A stretch of 7,246 bases of DNA from an uncultured Erysipelotrichaceae bacterium (GTDB lineage Bacteria > Bacillota_I > Bacilli_A > RFN20 > CAG-826), in the NCBI GenBank assembly GCA_902791085.1, contig CADAUN010000068.1:1-7246 (forward strand). Direction: 5' to 3'. The notes under the pieces are model-generated. The model worked only from the letters and a program-made list of their open reading frames with translations, made no database searches and was not told the DNA's origin. Both the position numbers and the translations under genes were made by a program. Positions 1 through 4,873 of this stretch are shown here, one piece after another (position 1 is the stretch's first letter; every line of letters begins with the position of its first letter).

Positions 1-1363
1 GCTCGGCGAGGATGGGTACGCCCGCAGCCACGCGGCCAACGAGAGGCAAAGTAATCGAAGGAAGTCCGGCGAAATTTCCTAAGCAAAGGTGATTATCCGC
101 CATCAAATATTCATCGGATAAGCGATTGCTAGATTGATCAAAACACGGCGCAACACCAGGAGCGGCTGGCAAGAAAATCGCATCGTAGTCGCGGAGAATT
201 GCATTGACTGTCTCTACGATTTTGGCGCGATTCCGTTGGGCACGTAAAAAGAGCTCTTCTTGGTTTTCTCTCATCAAGCAATAAGAGCCGATCACAAAAC
301 GGCGCTTGATTAATTCCGAAAAGCCTTCGTTTCTCGCATTAAACATGACTTCTTGATAAGTCTTTCCCCCACGGTAAGGACCGAATTTGATCCCATCAAG
401 ATTGGCATCATTGGAGGTAGCTTCCGCGCAAGAAATGACCATATAAGTAGGATAAAGAGATTCTAATAAAGTAGAATCCATCGAAATAAAATCAACACTG
501 GCGCCTTCTTGCTTCAATGCCTCTATAGAACGATTAAAAGCACGTAAAAGTGTTTGATTATTCAAAGAATCATAGATTTCTCGAATCACCGCAATTTTTT
601 TGCCAGTGATGGGTTCCGTCAATTTTGCTTCATATTTTTCAACGGGTCGCGAAGAAGAGGTAGAGTCCTTCTCATCTCTTCCTGCCAAAACGTCAAGCAA
701 CACAGCGGCGCTATAAACGTCACGAGTGAAATAACCGACGTGATCTAAGGACGGAGCAAACGGGAACAATCCATAACGAGAGATTCGTCCCCAGGTTGGC
801 TTCATGCCGACAAGGCCTGCGAAAGAGGCAGGCTTACGAACGGAATCGCCAGTATCGGAGCCGAGAGCAAAAGGAACAATTCCATCCGCCACAGAAACGG
901 CGCTTCCACAAGAAGAACCGCCGATTTCATGTTGATGAGAGGGATCATAAGGGTTATAAGTGACACCTAAGTGACCGGTGGTTCCAGTTCCGCCCATGGC
1001 CAATTCATCCATGGTGGCTTTGCCAATCAAAACCGCTTTGGCTTCATGAAGTCTTTGGATAACGGTAGCATCAAAAACCGGAACATATCCCGCTAAAATA
1101 TTGCTTGATGCGGTAGTCGGAATTCCTTTGGTCGAAAAATTATCTTTGGCCACATAAGGAATGCCCCAAAGTGGGTTATCGACTTCTGGTTCGGTTAAAG
1201 TGGCAGCAAAAGCTAACGCATTCGTTTCGTTAATAAATTCAAACGCGTTGTCCGTATTGGCTTTGGCGCGAGCCAAAGCTTCTTTTGTCAAATCAAGCGG
1301 CGTCGTTTTTTTCTCCACCAACGCTTGGTGAAGTTCCGCTAAAGAGAGATCTAAGTAATTCAT
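1..1363 (-). CDS. gatA: Asp-tRNA(Asn)/Glu-tRNA(Gln) amidotransferase subunit A, 3'-truncated by the window edge
   Basis: GatA is the amidase subunit of GatCAB. It releases ammonia from glutamine, and GatB uses that ammonia to convert mischarged Glu-tRNA(Gln) or Asp-tRNA(Asn) to the correct aminoacyl-tRNA in the cytoplasm. The frame is open from an ATG at 1363 to the left edge, giving 454 codons; the family is usually about 480-490 residues, so only a short C-terminal tail is missing. The amidase-signature fold is clear: Lys73 in VAKDN, the GGSSCGSA stretch (cis-Ser at about 150), the nucleophile Ser174 in SDTGDSVRKPA, then KPTWGRISRYG at about 188-198. Two positions differ from the usual GGSSGGS and DTGGS (Cys152 and Asp173). 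The start overlaps the gatC stop by one base (TAATG), so the two are probably translationally coupled. gatB is not in the window and could lie just to the left. The family assignment is secure. Confidence 0.96.
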   Translation of the reverse strand, partial: MNYLDLSLAELHQALVEKKTTPLDLTKEALARAKANTDNAFEFINETNALAFAATLTEPEVDNPLWGIPYVAKDNFSTKGIPTTASSNILAGYVPVFDATVIQRLHEAKAVLIGKATMDELAMGGTGTTGHLGVTYNPYDPSHQHEIGGSSCGSAVSVADGIVPFALGSDTGDSVRKPASFAGLVGMKPTWGRISRYGLFPFAPSLDHVGYFTRDVYSAAVLLDVLAGRDEKDSTSSSRPVEKYEAKLTEPITGKKIAVIREIYDSLNNQTLLRAFNRSIEALKQEGASVDFISMDSTLLESLYPTYMVISCAEATSNDANLDGIKFGPYRGGKTYQEVMFNARNEGFSELIKRRFVIGSYCLMRENQEELFLRAQRNRAKIVETVNAILRDYDAIFLPAAPGVAPCFDQSSNRLSDEYLMADNHLCLGNFAGLPSITLPLVGRVAAGVPILAE

Positions 1364-1659
1364 TAACCTACCACCTTCGGGAGTTTAATCTGCCCATCTT
1401 GTTTGTTTCCTGCATTCTGAAGCGCTTCCTCGCGCGTCAAAGGGGTGGCAGGAACGTCTTCCCGAAGAAAGGAAGTTTCGCAGTCAAAAGGAAAAGTCAT
1501 TGGCTCATAATTTCCTAAATCGGGAATTTCCCCGATGATTGCCATTTGTTTGGTGAGGATTTTAAATTCGTCCATCAAAGTGTCGTATTGCTCATCTGAC
1601 ATCGTGAAGAGCAGACGATTGGCGGCATCTTTGAGAACCTCTTTTGTGATCGTTTTCAT
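1363..1659 (-). CDS. gatC: Asp-tRNA(Asn)/Glu-tRNA(Gln) amidotransferase subunit C
   Basis: This 98-residue protein is the small GatC subunit, which wraps around the GatA-GatB interface and stabilises the complex. The length matches the family. The C-terminal half shows the expected pattern: a Leu-Arg-Glu-Asp segment near residues 65-68, TREEALQNAG at about 74-83, and a closing PKVVG, like the usual REEAL-N-A and P-VVG features. The N-terminal half is predicted helical. A weak Shine-Dalgarno AGGG (1668-1671) sits 8 bases before the ATG, which fixes the start. The stop overlaps the gatA start by one base. Placing gatC before gatA is the standard order. Its presence implies that the organism makes Gln-tRNA and/or Asn-tRNA by the indirect route (inference). 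Confidence 0.93.
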   Translation of the reverse strand: MKTITKEVLKDAANRLLFTMSDEQYDTLMDEFKILTKQMAIIGEIPDLGNYEPMTFPFDCETSFLREDVPATPLTREEALQNAGNKQDGQIKLPKVVG

Positions 1660-1671
1660 AAGCGTTACCCT

Positions 1672-1698
1672 AAAAAGGTTACCACTTCTTAGTGGTAA
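1672..1698 (-). terminator. Hairpin with T-tract between rpiB and gatC, possible weak terminator or attenuator
   Basis: An 8-bp perfect inverted repeat (TTACCACT / AGTGGTAA, 1679-1698) with a 4-base loop lies 15 bases after the rpiB stop. On the minus strand it is followed by CC and then five T residues (1672-1676). This resembles an intrinsic terminator, but the T-run is short and offset by two bases. I see no convincing promoter for gatC between it and the ATG. It may therefore only reduce readthrough into gatCA, or act as an RNA-stability hairpin. The orientation is assigned from the T-run and the flanking genes. Confidence 0.45.
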
Positions 1699-1713
1699 TA
1701 AGAAGCCTAAAGC

Positions 1714-2160
1714 CTAGGCGTTTTCTTTTTCGAGCGCCATAATTTTGGCCACTCGTTCCGTATGACGTCCACCAGCAAAGGATGTGGTTAAGAACAAATC
1801 CACCCGCGGCATGACTTCTTCCGGCGTCATAAAGCGACCCGCAAAGGCAATCATATTCGCGTCGTTATGTTCACGAAGCAAACCAGAAACAGCATCGTTA
1901 TAGCCGATGCCGCAACGCACTCCTTTGATTTTGTTCGCGGCCATCGAAATGCCTTCCGCAGAGCCACAGCACACAATGCCAAAACGCACTTTTCCTGTTG
2001 CCACGTCTCTTCCAACCGCTGCTCCATAATCAGGGTAATCCACCCGGTCTTCGGAATGTGTTCCTTCGTCTAAGACCTCATAACCTTTTGCTAACAAATG
2101 AGCTTTGATGGCTTCTTTTAAAGCGAAGCCTGCATGATCAGAACCGATGGCGATTTTCAT
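1714..2160 (-). CDS. rpiB: Ribose-5-phosphate isomerase B
   Basis: RpiB interconverts ribose 5-phosphate and ribulose 5-phosphate in the non-oxidative pentose phosphate pathway. The protein has 148 residues, the usual RpiB length. It starts with the family hallmark GSDHAGF (Asp8, His9), then has Asp-Tyr-Pro-Asp-Tyr at 41-45, Cys65 in the active-site loop, SMAANK at 72-77, REHNDAN at 96-102 (His98) and GGRHTERV at 130-137 with the phosphate-binding arginines. A longer reading from an ATG at 2175 would add five residues, but it is rejected: a strong GGGAGG ribosome site lies 7 bases before the ATG at 2160, and family proteins begin at this methionine. The start overlaps the tsaC stop (ATGA). 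The active-site loop reads CGSAEG instead of the common CGTG(V/I)G, placing a glutamate at residue 69. LacA/LacB galactose-6-phosphate isomerases are related, but the operon context favours RpiB. Confidence 0.93.
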   Translation of the reverse strand: MKIAIGSDHAGFALKEAIKAHLLAKGYEVLDEGTHSEDRVDYPDYGAAVGRDVATGKVRFGIVCCGSAEGISMAANKIKGVRCGIGYNDAVSGLLREHNDANMIAFAGRFMTPEEVMPRVDLFLTTSFAGGRHTERVAKIMALEKENA

Positions 2161-2771
2161 TTTGCTTCCTCCCATATCGCTTGTATTTCGTCTAAGGGCA
2201 ACGCCCCCTGTCTCACCAATGAAATTTGATTTTCCTTTGACAAATCCACAATGGTTGTTGGAATTTTAGAGACACACTCTCCTTTCACAATCCCGCCTAT
2301 TTTATCTTGAAAATAATGTAATGCTTCTTCATAAGTTCGCGAAGTGGGCTGACCAGAAAGGTTCGCGGAGGTTAAAAGACAAGGAACGCCGACCGCACGC
2401 AACACTTTTGAAACATAAGGATCATCAGGAATGCGAACGCCAACGACGCCCGTTCCTAAAGTGACGTGCCATGGCAAAGTCGCTTTAGCGCGCACTAGCA
2501 CGGTTAATTGGCCAGGCAAAAAATGTTCCATCACGGCTTTGGCTCTTCGGTCGATTTCTAATAAAGGCAAAGCGGACGCCAAACAATCGAACGCCAAAGC
2601 AAATGGTTTGTCGGGTTGTCTATTTTTTGTTGATACAAGACGATCAAACGCTTTCCGATCATCCGCCCTGACGGCCAAGCCATATACCGTCTCGGTCGGT
2701 AAGGCTAACACTTCGCCATCACGCAAAATTTTCGCTGGTCCTTCTACATTAGAGATATCAAAATATTCCAT
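2157..2771 (-). CDS. tsaC: L-threonylcarbamoyladenylate synthase, short TsaC/YrdC type
   Basis: TsaC condenses threonine, bicarbonate and ATP to threonylcarbamoyl-AMP. This intermediate is then transferred to A37 of ANN-decoding tRNAs by the TsaD complex. The 204-residue protein is a single YrdC domain. It shows PTETVYGL at 25-32, the nucleotide-binding KNR(Q)PDKPF segment at 49-57, VGVRIPD at 110-116, TSANLSG at 134-140 and the late LVRQGAL at 185-191. It lacks the extra C-terminal Sua5 domain of the approximately 340-350-residue forms found in Bacillus (YwlC), so it is the short type. An AGAGGG ribosome site (2778-2783) lies 6 bases before the ATG. The gene follows prmC by 17 bases and overlaps rpiB by 4 bases, the familiar prfA-prmC-tsaC-rpiB operon. 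It ends in TGA, which shows that TGA is a stop codon here. Confidence 0.94.
   Translation of the reverse strand: MEYFDISNVEGPAKILRDGEVLALPTETVYGLAVRADDRKAFDRLVSTKNRQPDKPFALAFDCLASALPLLEIDRRAKAVMEHFLPGQLTVLVRAKATLPWHVTLGTGVVGVRIPDDPYVSKVLRAVGVPCLLTSANLSGQPTSRTYEEALHYFQDKIGGIVKGECVSKIPTTIVDLSKENQISLVRQGALPLDEIQAIWEEAK
2168..2173 (-). promoter_or_regulatory. Shine-Dalgarno sequence that fixes the rpiB start
   Basis: GGGAGG on the minus strand, inside the 3' end of tsaC, lies 7 bases before the ATG at 2160. It overlaps codons just after the alternative upstream ATG at 2175, so it cannot serve that start. It therefore selects the shorter RpiB product. Confidence 0.8.
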
Positions 2772-2788
2772 GCAAAACCCTCTTCTTT

Positions 2789-3637
2789 TTATTCTTCATA
2801 AACAAATAAGAATCGATCAAATCCATTTAAATCTTTCTCAAAGTGGTATTCAGGATGCTTCATATATTGATGGATTAATTTTTCTAGCCAATCCTTCAAA
2901 TCCGGCGAAATTTCAAAGACCATTAAGATATCTCCAGACTTCACTTTGTGATAATCCCGGAAAATCGATTCGTAAACAGAATGGGCAGGATCAAGCCACA
3001 ATGCTGACGATGGTTCATAACGACGCACGGATTCTTGCGCATCTTCGGGGTTCAAAATATAAGGCGGATTCGAAATGATGATGTCGAGGTTTGTCTTGTT
3101 TTCGATATAGGGGGTTAACGCATCTCCCAAAAAGGTTTGAACGTTCATTTGGTGATCATGAAAGTTTTTCCTTGCGACGGTTAAAGCAGCAGAAGAAATG
3201 TCGCTGGCAGCAAAAAGCCAATTTGGAAAAGAAGAATGAAGCGCTAAAGGAATGCAACCGCTCCCCGTTCCGATATCGCCACACACCAAATAGTTGCGTG
3301 GATCATAATAATTTCCAATTTCTTCGGTTAACTTTGCCACCAATTCTTCCGTCTCTCCGCGTGGGATCAATACATTTTCATCCACATATAAAGGAATGCC
3401 TAAAAAATCGGCCTGATGCAAAAGATATTCGACAGGCATGTCGTCATCTATTAAACGACGGCATTGCTGACGAAATAAGGCATAATGTTTCATGGGTTCA
3501 TCTTGATGAAGCAAGACATCAATATGTTCCGAATATCCTTCATTATGCATGACTAAAAGGCGAAGGTCATTCGTCGAAACGCCTTTGTCTTTGCCATTAA
3601 GGTAGGCTTCGTGCATAGCTTCAGCGATGGTTGGCAT
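2789..3637 (-). CDS. prmC: Peptide chain release factor N5-glutamine methyltransferase
   Basis: PrmC (HemK) uses S-adenosylmethionine to methylate the glutamine of the GGQ motif in class I release factors, raising termination efficiency. The 282-residue length fits the family. The N-terminal helical domain that binds the release factor spans about residues 1-85. It is followed by VLIPRGETEELV at 89-100, the SAM-binding loop DIGTGSG at 121-127, an acidic residue in ASDIS at 144-148, and the catalytic SNPPYI at 189-194 that holds the target glutamine. The ATG lies inside prfA with a 17-base overlap and only a poor ribosome site. Translation is therefore probably coupled to prfA, which encodes its substrate. 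The other start considered, Met8, would cut into the conserved TIAEA-type opening. Confidence 0.96.
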   Translation of the reverse strand: MPTIAEAMHEAYLNGKDKGVSTNDLRLLVMHNEGYSEHIDVLLHQDEPMKHYALFRQQCRRLIDDDMPVEYLLHQADFLGIPLYVDENVLIPRGETEELVAKLTEEIGNYYDPRNYLVCGDIGTGSGCIPLALHSSFPNWLFAASDISSAALTVARKNFHDHQMNVQTFLGDALTPYIENKTNLDIIISNPPYILNPEDAQESVRRYEPSSALWLDPAHSVYESIFRDYHKVKSGDILMVFEISPDLKDWLEKLIHQYMKHPEYHFEKDLNGFDRFLFVYEE

Positions 3638-4718
3638 CTTGTTGTTCGCTTTCTAAGAGTTTTTGCTCTTGATCATAATGGATTAGGGCATCGATAATGG
3701 GCTCCAATTCCCCTTCCATAACCCGGTCTAGTGTGTTCGTCGTAAAACCAATGCGGTGATCGGTCACGCGGTTTTGCGGATAGTTGTAAGTCCGAATCTT
3801 TTCACTCCGTTCGCCAGTCCCTACTTTGAGTTTCCGTTCGCTATCGCGTGCCGCATCCTCTTTGGATTGGTAATAGTCTTTGACCTTCGCCCGAATCATA
3901 CGCATACAAATTTCTTTATTCTGGAGCTGGGCCTTTTCCGTTTGGCAAGAAACCACAATGCCAGTGGGAATATGAGTGATACGGACAGCGGATTCCGTCT
4001 TGTTAACGTTTTGGCCTCCCGCCCCTTGAGAACGATAGGTGTCAATCTTCAAATCCGCTGGATTGATTTTGACATCGACTTCTTCCGCTTCTGGCATGAC
4101 TAACACCGTTGCCGTAGAGGTATGAATGCGGCCAGACGCTTCGGTTTTAGGAACGCGTTGCACCCGATGAGCTCCGCTTTCAAATTTCAATTTGGAATAT
4201 ACGTTTTCGCCTTGAACCATGAAAGAGACATAAGAATAACCACCGGCAGCGCCTTCTTCTCCGTCGATGTATTTGAGTTTCCAGCCTTGCTCTTCGCAAT
4301 AACGCGTATACATTCGGAATAAATCACCGGCGAATAAGTTGGCTTCATCTCCCCCAACGGCCCCACGAATTTCGACAATGATGTTCTTAGAATCATTGGG
4401 GTCTACTGGGATTAATAGGACCTTGAATCGTTCTTCCATCTCTTCCATGCTTTTTAACATGGCTTTTCGTTCTTCTTTCATCGCGTCCGCTAATTCTGGA
4501 TCACCGCTTTCGATTAAGGCCAAAGCGTCTTTCTCGTCTTGCTCCGTTTTTAAATAAGAACGATAGAGTTGGTAAGGTTCGTCTAACGAAGCGCGCTCTT
4601 TGGTCAAAGACGTCAAATGCGCAATATCATTTTCGATGGACGGATCGGCTAATTCTTCATCAATTTCCTCGTGTCGCTTTAGCAAGGCGTCCAATCGCTT
4701 TCGCATGCTTTCTTCCAT
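3621..4718 (-). CDS. prfA: Peptide chain release factor 1
   Basis: RF1 recognises UAA and UAG stop codons on the ribosome and triggers peptidyl-tRNA hydrolysis. The 365-residue length matches. An N-terminal coiled helical domain (about 1-105) precedes GGDEANLFAGDLFRMY at about 122-137. The codon-recognition tripeptide P-x-T appears as Pro190-Lys-Thr192 in HRVQRVPKTEASGRIHTS; RF2 would have Ser-Pro-Phe. The catalytic GGQ is at 234-236 in SQGAGGQNVNK, and GERSEKIRTYNYPQNRVTDHR lies near 302-322. The start is not certain. The ATG at 4718 has AAAGG 12 bases upstream, which is rather far. The in-frame ATG at 4706 has GAAGAA upstream and would match typical RF1 N-termini slightly better. The gene leads the leftward operon and overlaps prmC by 17 bases. 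It stops at TGA, which RF1 itself does not read, so an RF2 should exist elsewhere (inference). Confidence 0.97.
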   Translation of the reverse strand: MEESMRKRLDALLKRHEEIDEELADPSIENDIAHLTSLTKERASLDEPYQLYRSYLKTEQDEKDALALIESGDPELADAMKEERKAMLKSMEEMEERFKVLLIPVDPNDSKNIIVEIRGAVGGDEANLFAGDLFRMYTRYCEEQGWKLKYIDGEEGAAGGYSYVSFMVQGENVYSKLKFESGAHRVQRVPKTEASGRIHTSTATVLVMPEAEEVDVKINPADLKIDTYRSQGAGGQNVNKTESAVRITHIPTGIVVSCQTEKAQLQNKEICMRMIRAKVKDYYQSKEDAARDSERKLKVGTGERSEKIRTYNYPQNRVTDHRIGFTTNTLDRVMEGELEPIIDALIHYDQEQKLLESEQQDANHR

Positions 4719-4741
4719 AGTTGTGTCATGCCTTTCTTTTT

Positions 4742-4774
4742 TTCTTCTCTTATATAGTCTAATGAAGAGAAGAA
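4742..4774. repeat. 10-bp perfect inverted repeat upstream of prfA
   Basis: TTCTTCTCTT (4742-4751) and its exact reverse complement AAGAGAAGAA (4765-4774) flank a 13-base spacer. The arms are purely pyrimidine on one side and purine on the other. In a prfA transcript starting upstream of 4774 they would form a leader hairpin just before the purine-rich ribosome site. If transcription starts within the spacer, it is instead a DNA-level repeat around the promoter. There is no T-run after the 3' arm on either strand, so it does not look like a terminator. Confidence 0.6.
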
Positions 4775-4785
4775 GGTTCGTTCAA
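4756..4785 (-). promoter_or_regulatory. Tentative prfA operon promoter
   Basis: On the minus strand TTGAAC (4780-4785) and TAGACT (4756-4761) are separated by 18 bases. Each matches the sigma-A consensus at 4 of 6 positions. An alternative -10, TATAAG (4749-4754), is closer to consensus but has no matching -35. A promoter must lie in this gap because the upstream gene is divergent; which hexamers are used is uncertain. Confidence 0.25.
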
Positions 4786-4819
4786 ATCATTTCCGCACAA
4801 AAGGGCTTTCAAAACCATG

Positions 4820-4835
4820 TTCTAACTAGTTAGAA
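4820..4835. promoter_or_regulatory. 16-bp perfect palindrome, candidate operator in front of dnaX
   Basis: TTCTAACTAGTTAGAA reads identically on both strands, with no spacer. It covers the place where the -35 element of the dnaX promoter should be, with the -10 TATAAT at 4850-4855. An RNA hairpin with no loop is unlikely, so a dimeric DNA-binding protein site is the natural reading. I do not recognise it as the site of a specific regulator. Confidence 0.45.
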
Positions 4836-4849
4836 AGAAGCCTATCAGG

Positions 4850-4855
4850 TATAAT
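4850..4855 (+). promoter_or_regulatory. -10 element of the dnaX operon promoter
   Basis: A perfect TATAAT lies 18 bases before the dnaX ATG. The -35 region at 17-base spacing (TAGTTA, 4827-4832) matches only 3 of 6 and falls in the palindrome. No extended -10 TG is present. Transcription would start at about 4861-4863, leaving an 11-13 base leader that barely includes the AGG (4863-4865) ribosome site. Confidence 0.5.
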
Positions 4856-4873
4856 GACAAATAGGTAACATGT

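Noticed and set aside
2161..2175. Upstream ATG that would extend RpiB by five residues
   Set aside because: The strong GGGAGG ribosome site falls after that ATG, and the family begins at the next methionine.
2431..3078. A 215-codon open frame on the plus strand, antisense to tsaC and prmC
   Set aside because: It lies wholly opposite two firmly identified genes, resembles no family, has no ribosome site I would trust and looks like an antisense shadow.
3091..3552. A 153-codon plus-strand open frame opposite prmC
   Set aside because: It is antisense to a conserved methyltransferase with all its motifs; the translation is Cys/His/Arg-rich with no recognisable domain.
4841..4865. CCTAT and ATAGG inverted arms around the dnaX -10, which could hide the ribosome site
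   Set aside because: The left arm lies upstream of the expected transcription start, so it would not be in the RNA; five base pairs is also within chance.
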